Assembly (NCBI RefSeq): GCF_024679095.1
Contig: NC_066544.1
Location: 3,056,283-3,120,282, forward strand
DNA from: Eriocheir sinensis
Lineage: Eukaryota; Arthropoda; Malacostraca; Decapoda; Varunidae
Reading direction: 5' to 3'
DNA length: 64,000 bases
Below are positions 17,480-27,743 of this stretch, one piece after another (positions within the stretch are counted from its first letter, which is position 1; each line of letters opens with the position of its first letter). Under the pieces are notes generated by a model. The model was not told where the DNA came from. It saw nothing but the letters and a program-made list of their open reading frames with translations, and ran no database searches. Both the position numbers and the translations under genes were made by a program.

Positions 17480-20400
17480 ATGCGACTACAAGAAACTGTG
17501 TAACCAACGACTCCTCCTACAAGCAAACTGATACTACTCGTCGCGGCCAAAACAGGAGTCACATTTATGTTTTGTACACGTTGTTTACTACCAAAAACAG
17601 ACGAAAGTAGGGCGCATATTGCAACAGAGAAGCCAGATGAGGTAGCCATCACAGAGACTTCGGCCAACTCTGCACATCTAATATCCGAACTGTTATTCCC
17701 TGGGTTCGACAGCTTCCACAAAAATAGAATGCTAAAAAAGGAGGAGTAATTTGCTACGTAAAAAGTATGCTCCCTGCCATAAAAATAGACAAACAGGACG
17801 CAGAGGAATACGATTCCGTCTATGTGGAAATAACCGCAAATAATACGAAACTAATACTTGCTACCGTATACAGGCCCCCAAAACAACAGACAGCCGATGA
17901 CACTGCCCTGTACGAAGAGATTAACTCTCTAACACAAAGCAAAGAAGCAATAGTAAATGAGAATTTTATTGCCCTAACATTGACTGGGGGCTGTTGACTG
18001 GAGATCAAGAGGGTAACAGGCTTATATAAATGGTGAAGGATTCGTTCCTCACTGAAGTTGTAACTCAACCGACAATCAACAATGTACTGGATCTGGTATT
18101 AGTAAGCGACCCCGACCTCATTCGCGACTGTGAATTTGGTGAGAAATATGATGGTTGCGATCACCACTTAATCCAGTGGTATTCATTGCGCGGCTCGCGA
18201 GCCGCTGGCGGCTCGCAATGACTCAATTCACGGCTCTCGAAAAATATATAAATTAATTAATAAAAAAAATACATAGAAAAATAATTTAATAATTTATCAA
18301 GAAAGATATATATTTTCATGAGGTGAGATGGAAGACAAAGTCACAGTAAGCGATAACATTCTAACATCCCTGCCCTAGTCGTACAGAAATCATACGTGTC
18401 TACTACGGGAAAACTGATCAGCGACACGTCTACGTAGTTCTAGGCCGCGCGAAATCATACGTGTCTAATACGGGAAACATCAGCGACACGTCTATATATT
18501 AATTTAATTAGTTGAGTTACGCTAACTTGCAGTAGCTGCGGCTCTCTAAATCAATGTGTTTAACCAAAGTGGCTCTCTTGCAAAAATTAGTGAATAACAC
18601 TGACTTAATCCGTTTCAATGTCAATATAAGCCACAAACTCGTAGATAATTCGTCAGTGATACCAGATTACAAAACAGCTAAAATCAACTTAGCCCGTGAG
18701 CTGCTTTCCCCTGCGACCTGGGACCAACTATACAACAACAATACAATCGACAACGCGTGGGACATCTTCAGAGATAAGCTGTTGGAGATAGAGAAGGCTA
18801 TAGTGCCTATGAAATCCAGGCGATTAAATGGTACCGTAGATCAACCGTGGATGACCAGAAAAATAAAAAGGGCAGTAAACTCTATAAAAAAAAAACAATA
18901 ATTATAATCTAATGAAAGAGAATGACACGGCCGAAGCCCGTACACAGTACCACAACAGCCTCAGAGCTTGTCGCACCCTTATTCGGAGAAGTAAACGCAA
19001 CTATGAAAAACAAATAGCGCGCGAAATCAAAACCAACTCCAAATAATTCTTCACATACATCAGATGGAAAAAAAAAAGTAAAATCCAATATTGGTCCCCT
19101 GACAGACGGACAGTCGGATCTGTAACCCAGGACAGTAAATAGATGGCCAGAATCCTCAACAGTAACTTCGCATCCATATTCACAGTCGAGAACATCGAAA
19201 CCATTCCCGATGGCGCTGACACGCCGAGGGAGATCACGCCCTTGGATATTGACCAAGAAGTGAAAAAAGTTCTTGGACAAACTCGACACGAACAAATCAA
19301 CGGGACCCGATAACTTGCCCCCGCGATTATTAAAAGAGCTTAAACAGCAAATACTTCAGCCACTCACAAGGTCCCGGAAGACTGGAAGATGGCGAACGTA
19401 ACACCGATTTGGAAAAAAAAGGAGACAAAACCGTTGCATTAAACTACAGGCCCATAAGTTTGACATCAGTGGCAGGAAAAATACTCAAGAAGATTATTAG
19501 AGACAAACTTGTCAAGTTTCTAGAAGACAATAATATAATCTCCGACACCCAGCATGACTTCAGAAACAAGCGCTCCTGCTTAACGAAACTATTAGCCTTC
19601 TTCCAAGGTATTTATAAGAATTGGGATGACCACATCCCCACTGATGTTATATATCTGGACTTTCAGAAAGCCTTCGACAAGAAACTACACTCGGAGGGCA
19701 TTGAAGCCAATTTGATCGCGTGGATAAGAGTTTGGCTTACCGACAGACAACAACGAGTTCTACTCAACGGACAGACTTCCGAGTGGCTTCCAGTCACTAC
19801 AGTCACTAGTGGAGTGCCTCAAGGGTCAGCGCTTGGACCCATTATTTTATCATATATATCAATGACCTAGAATCAGGACTGAAATCCACTATATCGAAAT
19901 TTGTTGATGACATCAAAGTGGGTGGAAAGGCCTCACAAAGACCGACAGCGAAATCATTCAGGAAGACCTCAGTCACATTTTCGAATGGTCGGAAAAATGG
20001 CAAATGTCCTTTAATGTAGACAAATGCAAAGTCATGCACATTGGGTCCAGAAATAATAACACACATACCCTGTACATCGTGAGTGGGAAACCTCTGCAGG
20101 CGATGGAGGAGGAAAAGGACCTTGGGGTCACTATCAGCAGTGACCTGAAACACGCGAATCACTGTAAAAAAGCATACAACAAAGCCAACACTATGCTCAG
20201 GTTCATAATTAATAACTTCGAGTGTAAAACGCCAGACGTGATGCTATCCTTGTATAATTCCATGGTAAGACCGCATCTCGAGTATGCAGTGCAGTTCTGG
20301 TCTCCTAATTACAGAAAGGACATTGATTTACTGGAGAGGATTCAACGACGCGCCACGAAAATGATTCCAACCTTAAGAGCTCAACCGTACGAGGAATGAC

Positions 20401-20714
20401 TCAAGCGACTCAATCTCTTTACACTGGAGAAAAGACGCCTACGAGGGGATATGATTCAAGTCTGCAAGTACCTGAAAAAGTTCAATAACGTCGATTACTC
20501 CATATTCTTTGAACTGCAAACCAACTCAAGAACTAGAAATAACGGTTTACCCATTCAGTCGAGTCGATGTAACACAGACATTGGAAGAAGTTTCTTTTCA
20601 AACCGAGTCATCCGTCACTGGAGCAACCTTCCCTCAGAAGTTGTAAATGCGAATACCATCAACTCCTTCAAATATCAAATTAACCGTCATTTCGTTGCGT
20701 CAGGAGTAAACTGA
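17480..20714 (+). pseudogene. ORF2 of LINE-B: endonuclease and reverse transcriptase
   Basis: Endonuclease fragments: a LLPKTDE region (about 17,585), VAITET with the catalytic Glu (about 17,643), YVEITANN and ATVYRPP (about 17,820-17,878), then CDHHLIQ (SDH-type end, about 18,157). After the MITE the linker resumes (RFNVNIS). RT: YRPISLTSVAGK (about 19,446), DFQKAFDK (about 19,660), VTSGVPQGSALGP (about 19,803) and a degenerate FVDD block (about 19,900, F in place of the first Ala/Tyr). The C-terminal domain contains the VRPHLEYAVQFWSP phrase (about 20,268), as in CR1 elements, and ends at 20,714. Frames change repeatedly, for example near 17,997, 19,300 and 19,860. Confidence 0.85.
18174..18602. 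mobile_element. hAT-type MITE with 8-bp target duplication
   Basis: A 429-bp insertion starting CAGTGGTATTCATTG and ending GTGAATAACACTG (inverted match, imperfect). It is flanked by a perfect 8-bp duplication ACTTAATC (18,166-18,173 and 18,603-18,610). CAGTG ends with 8-bp duplications are the signature of hAT transposons. Removing it restores the ORF2 reading between CDHHLI and RFNVNI. It has no coding capacity. A direct repeat (AAATCATACGTGTCTA...; about 18,386-18,434 and 18,453-18,495) lies inside, as does a palindromic GGCTCGCGAGCC near the left end. Confidence 0.92.
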
Positions 20715-20850
20715 ATACCGAGGTGCTTTCCTCTGCTCCCCATGCCCCAAGTGGCTGTCGAACAGATTAATTCATCAAAGCGGGCAACCTCGTAATGAGC
20801 CAATAGGCTTTCTCTTACCTGCATTTCCGTGTTTCCATGTTTCCTCACCC

Positions 20851-22211
20851 ATCTTCCATGCAGTTTTTTACATGCTGCATGGTTCTTTTTCCTCTCCTGC
20901 CAGCTTTAGCTGGAGAGCTGGGGGGCTGGAGAAGAGCCTTCGCCTTTGTTGTCCTTCATCTTCCACCTCTGATTAGATAGTCAGTGTACCTTGTCACAAA
21001 CAGCCTCGTAAGGACCATCAGGTGTGCTGTTGTTTGTTCTTCCTTTGTGTTTCTTTGTGTTCCTCCTCCTCCTTCTTTCTTATTTTCTTCTATTGAACAT
21101 GCTTCCGTTCTCAATCATTTTATCCTTTTACCTTTCCCTCTCAAATATTTCCCTTTGTCCCCAAGACTTTTCCACTTCCTAATTCTTATTTCTATCTCCT
21201 TATCATTTTACGTATTCCAATGAATTCTTTCCCCTTTTCTTCAAGAATCATTTTTATTCACCGTCTTAATTGACCTCTTTCCTGTTATAACTTTTTTTTA
21301 TTTCTTTTCCACTCAACAATTATTGCCTCCCTTACCCCTATCCTTTCCTCCATAAATCTTGATTCGTTCCACTTCCTCCTCCTCTCTCAGCCACACTCTC
21401 TTTCTCGCTCTCACTCTCACACAACTTAACCTCTCACGATTTAATGGTATGATTCTCACAAGTTCAACCTTCAAATGTAAATCGTTTTCCTCAAACGTCC
21501 TTCTCTGCTCCATCCTACTACTCTACTTCGCTTCAACTACTCTTCTCCGTCAGCTGGCTCTTTCTTTTACCATTATTCTCTCATTTTTTCTCTGCCTTTT
21601 TTCTATTAGCTAACTTCGTGTCTAGCGCATCGCCTTTTTTACTTTCTTTCCATCCCTCTCCCCTCAGTTAATTCCCTATTCTTTCCTCCACACTCTCCTG
21701 TTCCTTCCTCCAAGTTTATCACTTTTCCTCTACCACTCATTCAATATTTTCTCTTTCCATTTACTTCATTTATATTCCCCTCTCTTACACGTCATGCTAC
21801 TCATTTTGTCACTTCTTCCCATATACATATTTATCTCTTTTATGTCCTCAGTCTTCTCCACGTTCTCTCATTTCTTCCACTCTCTGTATTTTTTACTCTC
21901 CGCATTACCTTCTACGTCCCCTCATTTCCTTGCTCTACACTTTCCCTTCTATCTTCCACTCCCGCCAATTTTGCTCCTACCTTTCACTTCCTCCGTTATC
22001 CTTCCGTTATCATTTTCTCCTTTGCTCCATCCTTCCACTCCTTTCTTCCTTCCGCGCTCCCTCTGTCGCTCCACACACTCACGGCCGCAATTCAGGAATG
22101 AGTCACTGAGATCAGAATTCTTGGCACTCCGCTGTCTGCCTGCTACAGTCCCACTGCGGGGAATGAGTTTCATCGACAGTGGGAGGGAAGAGTGGTGCCG
22201 CCAGCTGTATC

Positions 22212-22212
<1 letters not shown>
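20851..22212. other. Pyrimidine-rich stretch, no gene seen
   Basis: Strongly CT-biased plus strand from about 21,040 to 22,080 (CTTTCC/TCTCC words). Open frames are hydrophobic Leu/Ser/Phe runs caused by the base bias. No family match and no RNA structure was recognised. Confidence 0.5.
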
Positions 22213-22256
<44 letters not shown>

Positions 22257-22378
22257 ATGTACACTAATTCAATAAATCGGATCGACCCACTCTATGAACT
22301 GCAGTTAAGTAAGTCAATATGCTCGTGTGTGTGGGTGAGGGTAGGTGGGTGTGTGAGTGTGTGTGTGTGTGTGTGTGT
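22213..22378. repeat. (CA)n and (GT)n microsatellites
   Basis: (CA)n at 22,213-22,254 and (GT)n at 22,351-22,378 with about 95 bases of unique sequence between. They are in inverted orientation and could pair. Confidence 0.93.
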
Positions 22379-23210
22379 AATTCAATTTGGTCTGATCACT
22401 CTCTAAACTCGCGAGCCCCAGCCAGTACCCTCCCCGAACGAGCCTGGAGCTCAGGTGGGGAGTGTGTCACATTTCCTACGACGCATTTCCTCCACGTCAC
22501 AGCTACAACTTTAGCATTTTTAAGAGTTGTTAAGGCTCGACCCAGTACATTTCTTCTCTCAATTCGTGGGACAAGGAAGGACAAGGAAGGACAGATCCAA
22601 CTTTCCCCAACTAAGGAGAGATGGCATTTATGGGCTTTGTGCTCCATGCGGTCATCCTGGCCAGTGGTTCTTCTGCCTTGCCGATACTCTGCCTCCTGTG
22701 CAGATTGCATAGCTGCTCTTGTGGCAACAGCATATTATAATCCCGTAATATGTCGCGCATGTCGTACTCTCACCCTTGACAGTCTTGAGGTATTTATTTG
22801 AAAAGTTCCTTCTAAATGTATGTGCTCACGAAATACAGTTTTACTTGGTTTTATAATTTCATTTGCTATACGCATATTATTAAGGAGAAAAATAAAACAT
22901 TACTATTCTCCAGCATGTTGTACTCTTCCTTGCATAATGCAACACTGTTTCGTCTTCAAAAACTTTGCATTCGTTTGTTCTTCGCTTTTGTACATTCCAC
23001 TTGATCGCAGAAATGTAGGAGATATGACAGTATATTGTAGGGGTTACACCGGAGGCACCGTTTTGTGTAGGAGATAATCTGGGTACTCAGTTTTTGTGTA
23101 GGAAATGTGATGTGAATTTGTTTTTGTGTAGGAGATATAACGGACTATGTGTAAGAAATGTGACAGTACTCCAGTTTTTGTGGTTTCGTAGGAGGTAAAA
23201 TTACGCCCCC
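22379..23210. other. No gene recognised
   Basis: A mixed-composition interval. It contains a small tandem GGACAAGGAAGGACAAGGAA at about 22,567-22,588 and repeated GTGTAGGAGAT words at 23,060-23,190. A 160-residue open frame across 22,319-22,801 overlaps the GT repeat and has no recognisable domain. Confidence 0.4.
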
Positions 23211-23391
23211 TATATGATGATGGATTTTGGGGTACGGCTGGAACATAACAGCACATTCAGACACCCGGGAAGCGAGACACAACCCCCACCCACACCCGAT
23301 TCTCACTCACCTTTTAGTAAGGGACATGGATTTAAAGAGATTGCCCATCCGTCTTCACTCAGCCTGGTAATCGAACTTAGGACCTCTCGGC
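23211..23391 (-). mobile_element. Diverged copy of the tRNA-type SINE
   Basis: Aligns with 24,537-24,712: the GATGGATTTTGGGGTACG word here against GATGACGGATCTTTGGGTACG there, then a TTTAAAGAGA..CATCCGTC..CACTC block and a decayed box B (GGTAATCGAACTTAGGA on the plus strand). Its 5' end is replaced by a T-run and (GT)n (about 23,391-23,428). Confidence 0.6.
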
Positions 23392-24340
23392 TTTTTTTTT
23401 GTGTGTGTGTGTGTGTGTCTGTGTGTGTCGACCTTACCCCGAAAGTAACCATTATTCCTTCCACTCCTGCTGTTGCTCCCCTTCTCTTCCTCCTTCCCCT
23501 ACTCATCATCCCCATCCCTTTTGAATATTTCTTCCATCAAAGCCTCCTATCCTCTCTTCCTCTATCGCCCTCTCTGTTCCCCTTTCTCTCTGCCCTCTCC
23601 CTAAGCCTAACGCTTTGTGACTTGTGGACTAACATTATTCACGGAGAGTAATCTTTCACCCCCAACGGCAATGTGAAGAGAATGGTGTGTGAGGGAAGAT
23701 CGGGTGGAGAGAGGACGAGATGTATACCAGAAAGAAAGAGGAGACTAAAAGCAAATTGGATGAAAGCGAGGCCTTGCACGTGGGAAGAGAATGATAAATT
23801 AAGGAGGTTGAGAGCGATGGTGAGAGAGAGAAGAGGAAGACCTGAATGGAAATGAGAGTGTAAGAGTACGTGTGGGTGAAGAATAGAGAGGAAGGTACAG
23901 AAGATAATGAGGACAATGTTTAAGGAAGCAATGGAAGAAGAGTGAGGTAAGGGAAGTTAATACTAAATAAATAAGAATAGAGGAAAGCAGCAAAGGAAAA
24001 ATGAAAGAAGAGAAAAGAAGGAAAGGAAGTGAGAGGTCGAGAAGAAAGGAGACAGAGCTAGTGCCGGGTTGGAAGAATAAGGAATACACTTCATTGAATT
24101 AAGAGAATGAGATAGATAATAATTTATAATCATATGAAAGACTGGAAAAAAAAACTGACGAAAGATGGCATAATAGAAAAGTTACAAGAGTTGAAGTGAG
24201 GGGAAAGGTAGAAAGGAAATGAAGAATGGTTACTGGGAGAGGAACAAGGTTGGTCAAGTAATTAAAATGAAAGCGAGGAAATGAATGAATAGAGTTAAGA
24301 TGAATAAACAAAATATGATAAAAATTGAAGGGAAAAGTAC

Positions 24341-24343
<3 letters not shown>
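23392..24343. other. No gene; (GT)n at 23,399-23,428, then pyrimidine- and purine-rich tracts
   Basis: After the GT run the plus strand is CT-rich to about 23,650, then switches to strongly purine-rich (AG-biased) sequence to about 24,320. Predicted frames on both strands reflect this bias. No coding signal was accepted. Confidence 0.5.

Positions 24344-24418
<75 letters not shown>
24344..24418. repeat. (GT)n-(GA)n compound microsatellite
   Basis: (GT)n to about 24,383, then (GA)n to 24,418. A short (CA)n follows at 24,489-24,508, probably the tail of the adjacent minus-strand SINE. Confidence 0.93.
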
Positions 24419-24420
<2 letters not shown>

Positions 24421-24519
24421 TGTAACCATGGTCCAATCTCGCGCTTGACTCACGAATCCCTCCAAGCCTCACCCCCACTGACCCTCACGCACACACACAC
24501 ACACACACAAACACACACT

Positions 24520-24762
24520 AATGAGCTGAAAACTGTGATGACGGATCTTTGGGTACGCCTTTAACATCACAACAAACCCACACACACTTGGGAGGAGGCA
24601 CTCAACCCCTGACTAACACCCGTTACCCATATTCACTACCGGGTTGGCGGGGGGAACGGATTAAAAGGAGACTTTCGATCCGTCACCACTCCGCCCGGGA
24701 ATCGAACCCGTGATATCTTGGTTGTGAGCCGCACGAACTAACCACTATACTGCAGAGCTTAG
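24520..24762 (-). mobile_element. tRNA-derived SINE
   Basis: On the minus strand the head is tRNA-like. A box-A-like GCAGTATAGTGGTTAG lies at 24,738-24,753 and a perfect box B core GGGTTCGATTCCC at 24,697-24,709, with tRNA-like spacing. The head is followed by a CGGAGTGGTGACGGATCG region and a body that ends near a CA/GT microsatellite. A diverged copy at 23,211-23,391 shows it is a repeat and not a functional tRNA gene. These boxes serve as an internal RNA polymerase III promoter in tRNA-derived SINEs. Confidence 0.75.
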
Positions 24763-24769
24763 TGTGTAT

Positions 24770-24781
24770 GTGTGTGTGTGG

Positions 24782-24816
<35 letters not shown>
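24770..24816. repeat. (GT)n microsatellite
   Basis: GT run with one GGATGT interruption near the start. Confidence 0.93.
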
Positions 24817-25989
24817 AGGAGTACGGTAAAACATTCCAGATCACATAAGAGGTACAAAGGGTGGGAAAAAAGAAATTGCAAATGTAATTACAAACAGCGC
24901 CTTCGCCTAAAGAGAAGAGGCACAGGGATATCAGGATACAAGAGAGCGCTTTCCCCAACAATTGGTTATGCCTGCACACAGTCAATCCTACGCTATGGAC
25001 CGGGAATTTGCCCCAGCCCTGTCATTAAGCCGCGAATTTTGGAAAATCAACCGCTTTGGTGCGAATCGCCATAACTCCCTTATTTCCAGAGCTACATAAT
25101 TGTTTTTGGTATCAATTGACGGCAAAATGAAAGGGCTATATTTTGTAATTAGCGACCGGGCTTAAAAACAGACTCGAAAGGGTAAACAATCGAATAAATT
25201 TGCAAAAAACGAATCTGAAAAAAAACAATTTTTGAGCTCCCAACCTTGAAACCCACTCATTTTTTTAATATTTCAAAAAGCTCATTTGCCAAATAATTTA
25301 GCCCTACCAATGTGCTTTCCAATATGATGCATAACATTTCCCTACTCCCAGTAGTTTCGTCGCTAGAGCTCGAAACGTAAACCCTTCTGAGAGCGATTTT
25401 GACGAACTCCAGACGCTTTGCCGTTTTTGTTTAGTGTGGTATTGCTATTGCCTCTAGAAGGCTGTAATGAGGCATGTAGCCCCTCGTGCCAATGTAGATT
25501 GACCAGCTCGAAGGATTTATTGATACCTCGATTCCAAGTTTGTCGTCGAGCCGTCACAAAATAGCCTGTTTTTCGGCACTTGTGCCGCGATTTGGATACG
25601 TCCTAGTTTTTTGCTTATAACTTTTTTTATTTATTCAGTGCTTTTCAAATTGTTTATGTTTATTAATCTGTATTAATAGAGCTTTCATTTGCCACCAAGC
25701 ACGCCTTCCTAGCTTCAGTAGTTTTTGCTCGACCTTGACCAGAAATCGCAACGAAAATTCGCCGAATCTGACTCATTTCACGCACCGTGACGAAAAACCT
25801 TCCTGACGCCACAAAAATTAATATATCTGCATACAAATTCATATATGAACACTTCAGTATGTTGACTATCTTGTATTAAAATCATCTTAAGATATCTATA
25901 TAAAAAAGTTGCTATTTTTATATAATCATTTCACTATATAAATCAACCTATATTAAGCGCCTTATTATACATGTTATTTTTTTTTTTTT
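24817..25989. other. No gene recognised
   Basis: Unique-looking sequence of about 1.2 kb. I found no domain, RNA or repeat signature in either orientation. Confidence 0.4.
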
Positions 25990-27120
25990 AATATTGGTGA
26001 TGGTGGTGGTTGTGGAGGTGGTGATGATGGTGGTTGTGGTGGCGGTGGCAGTGGTGGTGGTGGTGGTGGTGATGATGGTGGTGGTGGTGGTGGTGGTAGT
26101 GGTGGTGATGGTGGAGATGGTGGTGATAGTGGTGGTAATGATGGTAATGATGGTTGTGGTGGTGGTGATGAAAGTGGTAATGGTGATGATGATGGTTGTT
26201 GTGGTGGTGATGGTGGTGTTGATGATGATGATGGTGATGGTGGTGGTGGTGTTTTTTTTTTTACAATAAAGGAGACAGCTCAAGGGCGCAAAAAAGAGGT
26301 GGTGGTGGTGGTGGTGGTGGCGGCGGTGGTGGTGGTGATGGTGGTAGTGATGGTGATGGAGGTGGGGATGTTAGTGGTGTTAGTGGTGATGGTGGAGGTG
26401 GTGGTGATATTGGTGGTGATTATGGTGGTAATGGTGGTGATGATGGTTGTGGCGGTGGTGGTGGTGGTGATGGTGATTTTGGTGGTAATGGTGGTGATGA
26501 TGGTTGTGGTGGTGTTGATGACGGTGGTGGTTTTTGTGGTGGTGGTGGTGGTGGTGGTGGTGGTGATGGTGGTGGTGGTGATGATGGTGGTGATGGAGGT
26601 GGTGGTGAAGGTAGTGGTTGTGGTGGTGGTGGTGATGGTGGTAGTGGTGTTGATGACGGTGGAGGTGGTGGGGGAGGTAGTGGTTGTGGTGAAGGTGGAG
26701 ATAGTGGTGATTGTGGTGGTGGTCGTGATGGTGGTGGTGGTGGTGATGGTGATGGTGATGGTGCTGGTAAAGGTGGTGGTGATGATGGTTGTGGTGGAGG
26801 TGGTGGTGATGGTGATGGTGAAGGTAGTGGTGATGGTGGTGGTGGTTGTGGTGGAGGTGGTGGTGATGGTGAGGTGTTGGTGGTAGAGATGGTGATGGTG
26901 GTGGTGATGGTGGTGGTGTTAGTGGTAGAGATGGTGATGGTGGTGGTGATGGTGGTGGTGGAGGTGGTGGTGATGGTGGTGGTGGTGGTAGAAATGGTAA
27001 TAGTAGTGGTGATGGTGGTTGTCATGGTGGTGGTGGAAGTGGTAGTGATGGTGGAGGTGATGGTGATATGGTGATGAGATGGTGGTGGTGGTGGTGGGCG
27101 TGGTGGTGATGGTGGTGGTA
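25990..27120. repeat. Large GGT/GAT triplet array
   Basis: About 1.1 kb of GGT with GAT, GTT, GGA and GTA variants. All six frames give long poly-Val/Met, Thr/Ile or Pro/Ser readings, which are not genes. The array is interrupted once, at 26,250-26,297, by a piece of LINE-C 3' end. Confidence 0.95.
26250..26297 (-). mobile_element. LINE-C 3'-terminal stub inside the GGT array
   Basis: A T-run followed by ACAATAAAGGAGACAGCTCA and AGGGCGCAAAAAAG matches the 3' terminus of LINE-C (33,677-33,725 and 30,534-30,590). Only about 48 bases are present. It could be an extreme 5' truncation or a short element sharing the LINE-C tail. Confidence 0.6.
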
Positions 27121-27182
27121 CCTAAAACCACTTCTGTAAAACTACTTAAACCTTTTCCATTGGACTAACTTTTCGGAAGATC

Positions 27183-27186
<4 letters not shown>

Positions 27187-27240
<54 letters not shown>

Positions 27241-27277
27241 TATATATATATATATATATATATCTATATATATATAA
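27187..27277. repeat. (TA)n microsatellite beside the Penelope element
   Basis: AT dinucleotide array with two GATA/TCTA interruptions, directly next to the Penelope 3' end. Confidence 0.95.
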
Positions 27278-27330
27278 ATCTCAGGAACTTGTAGATAAAC
27301 AGGAGAACCGGTGCCATCCTTTATTGACAA

Positions 27331-27362
27331 CGTTTCGGTGAACAGAGGTCACCATCTTAAGG
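27331..27362 (-). ncRNA. Degenerate hammerhead-ribozyme-like motif
   Basis: On the minus strand CTTAAGAT is followed by GGTGA, a 7-base loop, TCACC (perfect 5-bp stem II) and GAAAC, then GTTGTC with the expected GUC cleavage triplet. The canonical core is CUGANGA...GAAA. Here the first part reads CTTAAGA, one base away. Hammerheads are known in the terminal repeats of Penelope-like elements. The changed G would be expected to abolish self-cleavage. Confidence 0.5.
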
Positions 27363-27743
27363 TGGGGAGGCCTAAAAATTACAAGGTAACCGTTCAGAAC
27401 GGGACTAAAACACTTAAAATTTTTGAAAAACTTAAAAAAACTTTAAAAAAAAGACAGTGTAAGCGTCACCCTGGTCAGATGGGAGAGGCAGGCCGAACTA
27501 AGGAACACAGTGAAGGGGAGACTATCACATAAACTCTTATAGAAATCAATAAGGGAAACAAGCGAAGCAATAGGGACTAACGAGACCAGAGTCGAACTCG
27601 GCATTTGAAACAATTTCACAAGCAAAGTAGGTGTGTGAAGGTAATAGAGAATTAATGAAGTAAGTACAGATACAACAAAAAACTAATCTATCACCTACTC
27701 TGAATACATGACAACCTATTCTAACCTAACCAAACAGACTTAG

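Larger units (their letters stand above)
17137..20850 (+). mobile_element. CR1/L2-like LINE ('LINE-B'), 5'-truncated
   Basis: Non-LTR retrotransposon with the end of an esterase-type ORF1, an ORF2 with apurinic endonuclease and RT, and a 3' UTR ending in the short tandem GTTTCCATGTTTCC (about 20,830-20,845). It starts immediately after the right TTAA of the piggyBac element; no related sequence is seen left of piggyBac. A hAT MITE sits in the endonuclease-RT linker. ORF2 is broken by several indels and stops, so the copy is inactive. Confidence 0.85.

Noticed and set aside
20984..22267. Several Leu/Phe/Ser-rich frames on the plus strand
   Set aside because: Produced by strong pyrimidine bias; no domain and no codon structure visible.
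22319..22801. 160-residue frame with several Cys, considered as a host exon
   Set aside because: It starts in a GT repeat, shows no recognisable domain and no splice signals that could be defended.
24697..24762. A genuine tRNA gene
   Set aside because: Acceptor stem ends do not pair convincingly, and a diverged copy with the same downstream body at 23,211 shows it is a SINE head.
25994..27131. Long open frames (poly-Val/Met, Thr/Ile, Pro/Ser) on both strands
   Set aside because: They are triplet-repeat readings of a GGT/GAT array; all frames are open because stops are excluded by composition.
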